Under the pieces are notes generated by a model. It made no database searches. It had not been told where the DNA came from and saw only the letters and a program-made list of their open reading frames with translations. A DNA stretch of 64,000 bases from Dermacoccus nishinomiyaensis (GTDB taxonomy: Bacteria; Actinomycetota; Actinomycetes; Actinomycetales; Dermatophilaceae): contig NZ_UFXX01000001.1 in NCBI RefSeq assembly GCF_900447535.1, positions 2,460,736 through 2,524,735 on the forward strand. Direction: 5' to 3'. The position numbers and the translations under genes are program-made. Of the stretch, positions 29,402-39,090 are shown one piece after another. Each line of letters opens with the position of its first letter. Within the stretch, counting starts at the first letter, position 1.

Positions 29402-30643
29402 TTGTCCATCCGCAACTATCGCCTCTACGCGAGCGGCGCGCTCGTGTCGAACGTCGGCACGTGGATCGGGCGCGTGACGCAGGACTGGGTCGTCCTCACC
29501 GAACTGACGCACCACGACGCCGCCGCGCTCGGCGCGATCACCGCGACGCAGTTCGCGCCCGTTGTCCTTCTCGCCCCGTTCGCCGGATCCCTCGCGGACG
29601 CCTACCCCAAGCGGCGTCTGCTCATGCTGAGCCAGAGCGCGCTCGCGGTGACGTCGCTCGTGCTCGCGGGGCTGCTGCTGACGGGCTCGGCGACGCTCGC
29701 GAGCGTCTTCGGCATCGCCCTCGTGCAGGGCATCGCGACGGCCCTCGACAACCCGACGCGTCAGGCGTTCGTCTCCGAACTCGTGCCCGAGGGGCACCTG
29801 ACGAACGCCGTCGGTCTCAACTCGGCGTCGTTCAATGCGGCGCGCCTGATCGGCCCCGGCGTCGCGGGTCTGCTCATCGCGGGCATCGGCACAGGCTGGG
29901 CGATGGTGCTCAACGCGGCGTCGTTCGTCGCCGTCCTCGCCGCGCTGCTCGCGATGAATCCGCGAGAACTACGGCCGGCGCCCCGACGGCGTGGCCGCGG
30001 CGGGGTGCGCGAAGGTTTCGCCTACGTGAGTCGGCGGCGCGACCTGCAGCTCATCATGGGTCTCGTGTTCGTGCTCGGCACGTTCGGCATGAACTTCCAG
30101 ATCACGACGGCGCTCATGGCGACGAGCGTCTTCCACGCCGACGCGCGCGCCTACGGCATCATCTCGTCGGTGATGGCGGTGGGGTCGCTGGCCGCGGCGC
30201 TGCTCGCGGCCCGGCGCAAGTCGCCGTCACTGCGGCTGCTGCTCGCGGCGCTCGCCGGGTTCACGGTGTTCTCCGCACTCGCCGCGATGGCGCCGAACGT
30301 GTGGCTGTTCGGCGCGTTCCTCGTGCCCGTCGGGTTGTGTGCGCTGACGGCGTTGACGACGGCGAACGCGAGCGTCCAGCTCTCCGTCGACCCGCAGCTG
30401 CGCGGGCGCGTCATGGCGCTCTACATGGCGATCCTCATGGGCGGCACGCCCGTCGGCGCGCCGCTCATCGGGTGGATCGGCAACACCTTCGGCGCTCGCG
30501 CGACGATCGCCGTCGGCAGCGTCGCGGTCGGCGTCGCGACGCTCGTCGCCGGCCTCGCCCTGATGCGGGTGCGGCACTACGCGGCGCGCGACGTCATCGC
30601 GATGCGGCCCACCCATCTCGCGGTGAGAGAATCGGCGACATGA
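29402..30643 (+). CDS. MFS transporter (enterobactin-exporter/MFS_3 type)
   Basis: About 413 aa with twelve hydrophobic helices. The N-terminus LSIRNYRLYASGALVSNVGTW and LAPFAGSLADAYPKRRLL are typical of the MFS_3 group of putative drug or siderophore exporters. The only canonical in-frame start is TTG 29,402, which has no ribosome site; a GAGGAG lies 27 bases upstream in front of in-frame GTC/ACG codons, so the true start may be upstream and non-standard. The stop overlaps the ATG of a 28-aa membrane-peptide gene (ATGA). Confidence 0.87.
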   Translation: MSIRNYRLYASGALVSNVGTWIGRVTQDWVVLTELTHHDAAALGAITATQFAPVVLLAPFAGSLADAYPKRRLLMLSQSALAVTSLVLAGLLLTGSATLASVFGIALVQGIATALDNPTRQAFVSELVPEGHLTNAVGLNSASFNAARLIGPGVAGLLIAGIGTGWAMVLNAASFVAVLAALLAMNPRELRPAPRRRGRGGVREGFAYVSRRRDLQLIMGLVFVLGTFGMNFQITTALMATSVFHADARAYGIISSVMAVGSLAAALLAARRKSPSLRLLLAALAGFTVFSALAAMAPNVWLFGAFLVPVGLCALTALTTANASVQLSVDPQLRGRVMALYMAILMGGTPVGAPLIGWIGNTFGARATIAVGSVAVGVATLVAGLALMRVRHYAARDVIAMRPTHLAVRESAT

Positions 30644-30726
30644 CCCCGAAGACCCGCCGACTCATCGTCATCATCGCCCTCGCCGCGTTCGTGCTCGTGC
30701 CGCTCGTGGCGCAGCTCGCGAACTGA
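30640..30726 (+). CDS. 28-residue single-helix membrane peptide
   Basis: The ATG overlaps the MFS stop by 4 bases (ATGA), the coupling used all over this genome. The product starts MTPKTRRL, continues with one hydrophobic helix (IVIIALAAFVLVPLVAQLA) and ends in Asn, the layout of small regulatory membrane proteins. It may be a subunit or modulator of the preceding transporter. Evidence is its position, charge pattern and hydrophobicity; no known family was recognised. Confidence 0.6.
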   Translation: MTPKTRRLIVIIALAAFVLVPLVAQLAN

Positions 30727-30750
30727 GGCCCGGCCCTTCGGGTATGTGGC

Positions 30751-33324
30751 TCAGGGGCGCGAGCCGTCGCTGACGGCCTGCGCGCGGCGGCGACGGTGCA
30801 GCTGGTCGACCTCCTCGGCGACGATCCGACGCAGTGCCCCCGGCGCGTCGGGATGCGAGGCGAGCCAGGCTTCTGCGGCGTCGGTGTCCGGCTGGGTGTC
30901 GAACAGGCCGCGCACGAGGCGTGAGGCGATGACCTGGCTGCGCTCGCGCCACCACGTCTCGAGGTGATCGAGGTAGCTGTCGGCGTACGCGCCGGCCAGC
31001 TCGACGCTCGCGGGGTGGGTGAACCCGGCGACGAGCGCGGCGACCTGCTCGTTCGTCAGCGACGCGTCGTCGACGCGCTGCCACGCGGCCTGCTTGGTGT
31101 CGTCGAGGCCGAGAGCTGCCGTCGCGCCGAGCGCCTGGGCTGCACCGCGCTGCGTCGTGTCGCGCGTGCGTTCATCTGCGAGGCGGGCGTCGACGTCGCG
31201 ACGGGCGTCGTCGTCACGGGTGTGCGCCGCGAGTGAGGTGAGGACGCTCCAACGCTCGTCCTGGCCGGGCTCGAACGGGGTGTGCGCGTCGAGCAGGGCG
31301 CGCAGTTCATCGTCGACGCTCGGGGCGAGGGCCGCGACGAGGAGGGCCAGTCGGCGCCACACGCCCGGAAGATCGGTGCCCGTCGATGCGTCGGCCCGGT
31401 CGATCGCGACACGCCAGAACGCCTGCGCCCAGTCGGCGCGCGAGGCGGCGTCGGGCAGGTAGGACGTGATCGCGGCGATCGCGAACCGTCCCGCGCCGTC
31501 GACGATCGTCGCCGACGGTTCGTCCGCGAGCTGGGTCAGCCCGGCGCGCACGAACGTCTCGGCGGGCAGGCGCGCATCACGCGTGGCCTGCCACAGCTGC
31601 CCCCACGCCGTGGCGCGATGCGTCGCCGAGGCGAGGTGGCAGAGCTGCGTCGCGAACAGCTCGAGCGTCTCGGTGCTCGGCGCGATCTTCGCGTACGTCC
31701 AGTCCTCGTCGTCGACGAGGACGACCGCGCCACGCAGTTCGCCCGGCAGCTCGAGCGTGTCGCTCTCGCCTTCGAGGTCGAGCCACGCGTCGCCGGCGGC
31801 GTGCCAGGCGGCGGCTTCGGAGGCGTCGGGCGCCTCGACGTCGAATGCGGTGGCGTGGAAGCGGTGCGGGCGCGTGCGGTCGCCGCGGCGCGTGATGACG
31901 CCGCCGGCCACCTCGAGCGTGTCGGGGCCCGACGTCTGCAGCCAGGCCTGCGCCCACGCCGTCATGTCGCGTCCGCTCGCCTCGCCGAGGGCGTCGAGGA
32001 AGTCGTCGAGGGTCGCGTTCGTGAAGGCGTGACGTTCGAAGTACAGCGCCGCGCCCTCGTAGAACGCGTCCTCACCGGCGTACGCGACGAGCTGGCGCAG
32101 CACGGAGGCGCCCTTCGCGTAGGTGATGCCGTCGAAGTTGGCGCGCGCGGCTTCGACGTCGGGGATGTCGGCGACGATGGGGTGCGTCGTCGGCAGCTGG
32201 TCGGCGGAGTACGCCCACGCCTTGCGGCCCAGCCCGAACGTGGCCCACGCGTCGTCGAACTCGGTGACTTCGGACGCGGCCTGCGCGCCGATGAAGTCGG
32301 CGAACGATTCCTTGAGCCACAGGTCGTCCCACCACGGCATCGTGACGAGGTCGCCGAACCACATGTGCGCCATCTCGTGCAGCAGCGTCGTGGCGAGCGC
32401 TTCGCGTTCGCTGCGGGTCGCGTCGCCGCGCTTGAGGTAGTTCTCGTTGAACGTGACGAGGCCCGGGTTCTCCATCGCGCCGATGTTGTACTCGGGCACG
32501 AAGATCTGGTCGTAGGTGCCCCAGGGGTAGCTGCAGCCGAACTTGCGCTCGCACCACGGCAGCCCGGCCTTCGTCCAGCGCAGCATGTCCGCGCTGGGCA
32601 GGCTGGCGCGCATCGCCGGGCGGCACATGATCGACAGCGGCACGCGGCGTCCGTCGCTCAGCACCGCCTCGTCCTCGACCAGCGCGTATGGGCCCGCGAT
32701 GACGCAGACGATGTACGTCGACTGCGGCATCGTCGGGGTGAACGTCGTGAGGGTGAGGTCGGTGGTGGTGTTGCCGTGCGTCTCGTCGCTCGCGGCGGCC
32801 GGTTCGGCGCTCTCGGGTGCGCCGTTGCTGCGCACGAGCCAGTGCGACGGGGCGGTGACGCTGATCGCGAAGTGTGTCTTGATGTCGGGCTGGTCGAAGC
32901 AGGCGAAGACGCGGCGGGCGTCGGTCGGTTCGAAGTGGGTGAACAGGTACGTCTCGCCGTCCTGCGGGTCGCGGAAGCGGTGCAGGCCTTCGCCGGTGTG
33001 GCTGTAGTGGCACTCGGCGATGACGGTGACGACGTGCTCGCGCCCCGGCGTCAGGCCGCGGACGGTGACGAGAGAATCCTCGAAGCTCGTGGCGTTCGCG
33101 TCGAGTTCGACGCCGTCGAGCAGAACGCATGGGGCGGCATCGGCGACGAGGTCGATCGACACCGCACCTTCGGTGCAGGTGAGGCGCAGTGTCGACGTCG
33201 AGGTGAACGTCGCGGCCTCCGTCGGCGCGCCCGTCAGATCCAGGTGAATGGATTGGTCGCTCAATGTCACTGTGCGAGAACGGTGCTGGGCGGTTTCGCG
33301 AGTGAGGTTGTGAGCGAGGGGCAC
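30751..33324 (-). CDS. pepN: Aminopeptidase N (M1 metallopeptidase)
   Basis: 857 aa, the usual size of actinobacterial PepN. Substrate-recognition GAMENPG near residue 290, zinc site HEMAHMWFGDL with the distal Glu in WLKESFADF, and a C-terminal ERAP1-like helical domain with SDQ-like repeats of Ala/Asp (about 530-850). It removes N-terminal residues from peptides in the cytoplasm. ATG 33,324 gives the complete N-terminal beta domain. It is the only gene in its unit, convergent with the 28-aa peptide gene. Confidence 0.96.
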   Translation of the reverse strand: MPLAHNLTRETAQHRSRTVTLSDQSIHLDLTGAPTEAATFTSTSTLRLTCTEGAVSIDLVADAAPCVLLDGVELDANATSFEDSLVTVRGLTPGREHVVTVIAECHYSHTGEGLHRFRDPQDGETYLFTHFEPTDARRVFACFDQPDIKTHFAISVTAPSHWLVRSNGAPESAEPAAASDETHGNTTTDLTLTTFTPTMPQSTYIVCVIAGPYALVEDEAVLSDGRRVPLSIMCRPAMRASLPSADMLRWTKAGLPWCERKFGCSYPWGTYDQIFVPEYNIGAMENPGLVTFNENYLKRGDATRSEREALATTLLHEMAHMWFGDLVTMPWWDDLWLKESFADFIGAQAASEVTEFDDAWATFGLGRKAWAYSADQLPTTHPIVADIPDVEAARANFDGITYAKGASVLRQLVAYAGEDAFYEGAALYFERHAFTNATLDDFLDALGEASGRDMTAWAQAWLQTSGPDTLEVAGGVITRRGDRTRPHRFHATAFDVEAPDASEAAAWHAAGDAWLDLEGESDTLELPGELRGAVVLVDDEDWTYAKIAPSTETLELFATQLCHLASATHRATAWGQLWQATRDARLPAETFVRAGLTQLADEPSATIVDGAGRFAIAAITSYLPDAASRADWAQAFWRVAIDRADASTGTDLPGVWRRLALLVAALAPSVDDELRALLDAHTPFEPGQDERWSVLTSLAAHTRDDDARRDVDARLADERTRDTTQRGAAQALGATAALGLDDTKQAAWQRVDDASLTNEQVAALVAGFTHPASVELAGAYADSYLDHLETWWRERSQVIASRLVRGLFDTQPDTDAAEAWLASHPDAPGALRRIVAEEVDQLHRRRRAQAVSDGSRP

Positions 33325-33366
33325 GCGGTGGGCCTTTCGTTGGAGCGGTCTGAGGTGACGGTGGCG

Positions 33367-35042
<1,676 letters not shown>

Positions 35043-35720
35043 ATGACCGAGGTGCGCATGGATTACGACGGTGAAGGTCTCGACGAGTCGCAGTTGCCCG
35101 CGGCGCCGCTCGAGCTGATCGAGGCGTGGGTGCGCGAAGCACGCGAACGCCAGAATGCCCAAGGCGACGTGCCCGAGCCAGAGGCCATCAGCATCGCGAC
35201 GGCCGACGCCGCCGGCGCGCCGCACGTGCGGACCGTCCTCATGCGCTACCTCGGGGCCGACGGCCCCGGTTTCTACACGAACCTCGAATCGGCCAAGGGC
35301 CGTGACATCGCCGAGAACGACCAGATCGCCGGGGCGCTCACGTGGCCGCTGATGTTTCGCGCGATCCGCTTCACCGGTAGCGCCGTCGAGCTGCCTCGTG
35401 ACGTCGTGCGCGCCTACTTCGACTCGCGCCCGTATGGTTCGCGCGTCGGGGCGTGGGTGTCGAAGCAGTCGCGGCCGCTGACGAGCCGCGCCGAGCTCGA
35501 GACCGCCAACGCCGAGATGACGGCCCGTTACCCCGACACCGGCGGCGCCGACGACGTCCCCCTGCCCGACTTCTGGGGCGGCTACCGCATCAACTGCGAC
35601 GAGATCGAGTTCTGGGCGGGGCGCCGTTCCCGGCTGCACGACCGCCTCGTCTACGTGCGCGTCGGCGACGGCGACCTCGACGACCCGTCAGCCTGGCGCA
35701 TCGAACGTCGCTGGCCCTGA
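35043..35720 (+). CDS. pdxH: Pyridoxamine 5'-phosphate oxidase
   Basis: 225 aa, ATG at 35,043. FMN-binding core: SIATADAAGAPHVRTVLMR, GFYTNLESAKGRDI, and the C-terminal WGGYRINCDEIEFWAGRRSRLHDR, which includes the PNPOx dimerisation region and the family signature around EFW. It oxidises pyridoxamine or pyridoxine 5'-phosphate to pyridoxal 5'-phosphate using FMN. It is a single-gene unit, divergent from the PLP enzyme gene serC. Confidence 0.96.
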   Translation: MTEVRMDYDGEGLDESQLPAAPLELIEAWVREARERQNAQGDVPEPEAISIATADAAGAPHVRTVLMRYLGADGPGFYTNLESAKGRDIAENDQIAGALTWPLMFRAIRFTGSAVELPRDVVRAYFDSRPYGSRVGAWVSKQSRPLTSRAELETANAEMTARYPDTGGADDVPLPDFWGGYRINCDEIEFWAGRRSRLHDRLVYVRVGDGDLDDPSAWRIERRWP

Positions 35721-35724
35721 GCCG

Positions 35725-35840
35725 TCGACGTGTGCAAATCGCAGATGGGGACGCGATTCGCCGGGGTGGACGCCGTTCGCAGATGGGGCGAGATTCGCGA
35801 ATGTGGACGAAAATCGCCGATGGATACGAGTGGGGCGTCG
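35725..35840. repeat. Three imperfect ~38-bp tandem repeats
   Basis: Units begin with GTSGACG, then 3-8 bases, then TCGCAGATGGGG and a GATTCGC block. Unit 1 core is at 35,739-35,772, unit 2 at 35,777-35,809 (most bases shared) and unit 3, shorter, from 35,810. They fill half of the pdxH-hydrolase gap and do not continue an open frame. They may be repeated regulator sites or a decayed intergenic repeat. Confidence 0.6.
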
Positions 35841-35967
35841 CCGGCATGGCGAGGCGGGGCGGCGACGCGTGGCAGTGATGCGTCTCGAGGCCGCCCGCGA
35901 ATCTGCCGTCGCTGATTCGCCGGCCCGCAAAACCGGAGCGGACGGCGTCACCACCTAGCGTGGAGGT

Positions 35968-37569
35968 ATGACTGACTCGTCCACGCCGACACCCCACGAC
36001 CCGTCGACCGATCGTGCCCTGGCAGCACTCGACGCGCAGGACGAAGGAGCTACCGCGACGCTCGACTCCCAGGCTGACGCTGCCGCGATGACGTCGGCCG
36101 CGCGGGACGTGCAGGCTGATCGTGCTGCCACGTCCGGCGTCTCTCAGGTGGACGGGCGCGTCGAACCCTCGACGGCGACGCGGTTGTCGCGCGAGACGAC
36201 GACGGCTCTCGACCGCATCGCCCTCGACGCTCAGCGCTCGGGTCGCGTGCCGGGCCTCGCCGCCGGGGTGGCGCGACGCGGGACGCTGCTGTGGCACAAC
36301 GGTTTCGGGGCGGCGCACCTCGGCCAGAACGTCGGCGCGGAGCGCGTCGGGCAGACTGCGCCCGACGAGAACACGCGCTTCCAGATCGCGTCGAACACGA
36401 AGACGTTCGTGGCGGTGACGATCATGGCCCTGCGCGACGAGGGCAAGCTCGACATCGACGCTCCGGCCCGCGACATCATTGACACCATTACCGCCGATTC
36501 GCCGCTAGCGCGCATGACGCCGCGTCAGTTCATGTCGCACAGCTCCGGCATCCAGCGCGAGGCCGTCGGCGACGTGTTCGACACGCTCGTCATGCCGGGT
36601 CGCGACGAGTTCCTCGCGAGCCTCGCCCACAGCGAACGCGTCTTGCCCGCTCACACGCGTTTCCACTACTCGAACCTCGGGTACGCGCTGCTCGGCGAGA
36701 TGATCAATCGTCTCGACGGTGGCGACTGGTTCGCTAGCGTGCAGCGTCGGCTCCTCGACCCACTCGGCATGACGTCGACAACTCTCGGCCACCCGGGCGG
36801 CGTCGACACCGATCCGCATGCTGCGGGCACCTATTTCGTGCCGCCGTACAGCGACGTCCCCGTCGACGAACCCGTCTTCGACTCGCGCGCCATCGCGCCG
36901 GCCGCGGGCATGGTCTCGAGTGTGCGCGACATGGCGCGTTGGGGAGGTTTCGTCGCGAACCCCGACCCCGCGATCCTCTCCGCCGACACGCTCGAGGAGA
37001 TGTGTCAGCCGCAGATCGTCGCCGACGTCGATCGCTGGGGCGCCGCATGGGGTCTCGGGTTCATGCTGCTGCGCCGTGACGATCGCATCTGGGTCGGCCA
37101 CACCGGCGGTTGGCCGGGCGCGATCACCGGCGTCTTCACGCACCGCGAGAGCGCGACGACGGGCGTCGCTCTCATGAACGCGACGCACACCCCCGATCCC
37201 GCGGCCCTCGCCACGGACCTCGCGAGCGCCGTCCAGGAGCGCGAACCCGAGCTGCCCGCAGCCTGGACGCCCGGGATCACCGTGCCCCCGGAGTTCGTCC
37301 CGCTGCTCGGGGTGTGGTTCTCGGAGGGGACGCAGTTCACGTTCGTCGTCGAGGGCGGCACGCTCAAGGCTCGCGTCGAGGGGTTGCCCGAGTGGAAGGC
37401 GCCGGCCGTCTTCGAGCGCGTCGACGAAGACCGCTACCGCACCGTCGCGGGTCGCGAGCGCGGCGAATGGCTCGTCATCACCCGCGACGCCGACGGTTCC
37501 GTCACCCAACTCAACTGGGCCACATACCGCTTCACGCGCGAGCCGGCCGCGTTCGGCGAATGGCTCTGA
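35968..37569 (+). CDS. Serine beta-lactamase-like hydrolase (class C/esterase type)
   Basis: 533 aa, ATG at 35,968. The first 65 residues are Ala/Asp/Thr-rich without a signal peptide. Beta-lactamase (Pfam PF00144) domain: S-x-x-K in QIASNTKTFVAVTI (about residue 138), Y-x-N in HYSNLGYALLGEM (about 232) and HTGGWPGAI (about 378). The C-terminal 110 residues form a small beta domain. Such proteins are esterases or D-amino-peptidases more often than antibiotic-inactivating enzymes; the substrate is unknown. The lack of a secretion signal points to the cytoplasm. Confidence 0.88.
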   Translation: MTDSSTPTPHDPSTDRALAALDAQDEGATATLDSQADAAAMTSAARDVQADRAATSGVSQVDGRVEPSTATRLSRETTTALDRIALDAQRSGRVPGLAAGVARRGTLLWHNGFGAAHLGQNVGAERVGQTAPDENTRFQIASNTKTFVAVTIMALRDEGKLDIDAPARDIIDTITADSPLARMTPRQFMSHSSGIQREAVGDVFDTLVMPGRDEFLASLAHSERVLPAHTRFHYSNLGYALLGEMINRLDGGDWFASVQRRLLDPLGMTSTTLGHPGGVDTDPHAAGTYFVPPYSDVPVDEPVFDSRAIAPAAGMVSSVRDMARWGGFVANPDPAILSADTLEEMCQPQIVADVDRWGAAWGLGFMLLRRDDRIWVGHTGGWPGAITGVFTHRESATTGVALMNATHTPDPAALATDLASAVQEREPELPAAWTPGITVPPEFVPLLGVWFSEGTQFTFVVEGGTLKARVEGLPEWKAPAVFERVDEDRYRTVAGRERGEWLVITRDADGSVTQLNWATYRFTREPAAFGEWL

Positions 37570-37981
37570 CAGCGCGTTGCGAAGCTCACAGCATCTTCAC
37601 AGCCCTGGCTTCCCGATTTAACTTTCAATGATGGGGGGAGCGGGTGTAGCGTCTCGTCACGAAGCGCGCCGCACTCCCTCCCCCCTGGCGGCTGCGCTTC
37701 ACCCCGAGGCCGCAGCGCTCTTCGTGAGCGCGCGCCTCGGGTTCTTCTCTTTCGGCCCCCTTGCCTTCGCGGCTCGCCCGGCCTCACCCCTGCCGACGTC
37801 GCTCCCTTGACGAACATCGCTCTGACGAACACCTCCGAGGCACTGCCCGTCGCGCCTGCTCATTCCGGCGGTCCGCTCGAGGCGATCCGTTCGCGCGACT
37901 GATGCTCCGAGCCTCGCCCCACCGACGCCGGTATCGCGAGCACCCGTGCGCGGCGGCGCCGGAGGTGGCACTCTTGTCGTC
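37570..37981. other. 412-bp gap before the DtxR-type gene
   Basis: No supported gene. A TTG-started frame from 37,808 could give a 31-residue peptide (ending LEAIRSRD) and an ATG frame from 37,628 could give 60 residues; neither has a ribosome site or known family. The stretch is unusually C-rich around 37,675-37,810. A promoter for the DtxR-type gene is expected here, but no clear iron box was found. Confidence 0.5.
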
Positions 37982-38689
37982 GTGACTGACCTGATCGACA
38001 CCACCGAGATGTATCTGCGCACCATCTATGACCTCGAAGAAGAGGGCATCCCCCCGTTGCGCGCCCGCATCGCGGAGCGCCTCGGCCACTCCGGGCCCAC
38101 GGTGTCGCAGACGGTCGCGCGCATGGAGCGCGACGGTCTGCTCCACGTCGCGAACTCCCGGCGCATCGAACTGACACCCGAGGGGCGCCTGCTCGCGACT
38201 CGCGTCATGCGCAAGCATCGCCTCGCGGAGCGGTTGCTCGTCGACGTCATCGGCCTCGAGCTCGAGTACGTCCACGACGAGGCGTGCCGGTGGGAGCACG
38301 TCATGAGCGAGCGCGTCGAGCGCAAGATCCTCGAGCTCATCGTCGACAAGGGCCTGTCCCCGTACGGCAACCCGATTCCCGGGCTGGACGAGCTCGGCTG
38401 GGGCGAGGCGCCGGAGGGTTTCCGTGACGGCGTGCAGTCGCTCGTCGAGGTGGCCGGCAGCGAGTCGCTGCGCGTGGTGGTGCGCCGCATCGGCGAGCCC
38501 GCGCAAGCGGACGCCGAGTCTCTCGCGGTGCTGACGAGCGTCGGGCTGAGCCCCGGGGTGGCCCTCGACGTGCGTGCTGACGGCGACCGCGTCCACGCGG
38601 CCGTCGCCGATCGGCCTGACGACGCCGTGTCGCTGCCCGAGGACATCGCCTCGCACGTATTCGTGTCCGTGACGGGTCAGCAGGCCTGA
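37982..38689 (+). CDS. DtxR/IdeR-family metal-dependent repressor
   Basis: 235 aa, GTG start (VTDLIDTTEMYLRTIYDLEEE). Winged helix 1-70 with IAERLGHSGPTVSQTVARMERDGLL; the dimerisation and metal domain has Met10-equivalent (TEMYL), His79-equivalent (MRKHRLAERLL), Glu83, and WEHVMS with Glu/His ligands near 102-106. An SH3-like C-domain (about 145-230) is present. These ligands match IdeR/DtxR, which represses iron-uptake genes when Fe2+ is bound. It stands alone upstream of the second c-di-AMP riboswitch. Confidence 0.92.
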   Translation: MTDLIDTTEMYLRTIYDLEEEGIPPLRARIAERLGHSGPTVSQTVARMERDGLLHVANSRRIELTPEGRLLATRVMRKHRLAERLLVDVIGLELEYVHDEACRWEHVMSERVERKILELIVDKGLSPYGNPIPGLDELGWGEAPEGFRDGVQSLVEVAGSESLRVVVRRIGEPAQADAESLAVLTSVGLSPGVALDVRADGDRVHAAVADRPDDAVSLPEDIASHVFVSVTGQQA

Positions 38690-38879
38690 GGTTGCATGTG
38701 ATGTTCATCACGAGCACACTCTGTAACGGATTCTGAACCTCCGCTGGTGGCGCGACGAACGGGGCCTGAGACGGGTGCTCGATGCCGAAATGACGCCTAT
38801 CTCGCCGGTTCCTGATTCACCGTCGTCGTGACTGATTCGTTACCGTCTTACCTGGTTCGACAACGAACACTCGCGTGCC

Positions 38880-39078
38880 GAACACGCCGAGCCCTGCCTG
38901 CGGCGCGCGAGTCATGTCAGCTACACCACCTGGCAGGGGTGGGGGACCCACTTCTTCGTTCCTGATCCGCGAAGCGCAGATCAAGAACTCGGGGTGAAGC
39001 TCGCGTCGCACGCACGAAGCGCCGAGAGCCGGGCCGAGCAACAGGTCCGAACCCGACAGCTCACCTCACAGGCGTTCG
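38880..39078 (+). promoter_or_regulatory. Second cyclic di-AMP riboswitch (ydaO/yuaA type)
   Basis: The same blocks as at 5,558 appear: GTGGGGGACCCAC (38,939-38,951), CTCGGGGTGAAGCTC (about 38,988) and CGAACCCGACAGCTCACCTC (about 39,050-39,069). CCCTGCC...GGCAGGG pairs around the first block. It leads into the NlpC/P60 gene 12-20 bases on. The pairing stem and variable loop differ completely from copy one, which supports conserved structure and not simple duplication. Confidence 0.9.
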
Positions 39079-39090
39079 AGAGGTTGCACA

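Noticed and set aside
35968..37569. Reading the serine hydrolase as an antibiotic-resistance beta-lactamase
   Set aside because: It lacks a secretion signal and has an added C-terminal domain, as in esterase-like members; motifs alone do not show drug hydrolysis.
37628..37810. 60-codon ORF upstream of the DtxR-type gene
   Set aside because: No ribosome site, no hydrophobic or conserved pattern; left as unexplained gap sequence.
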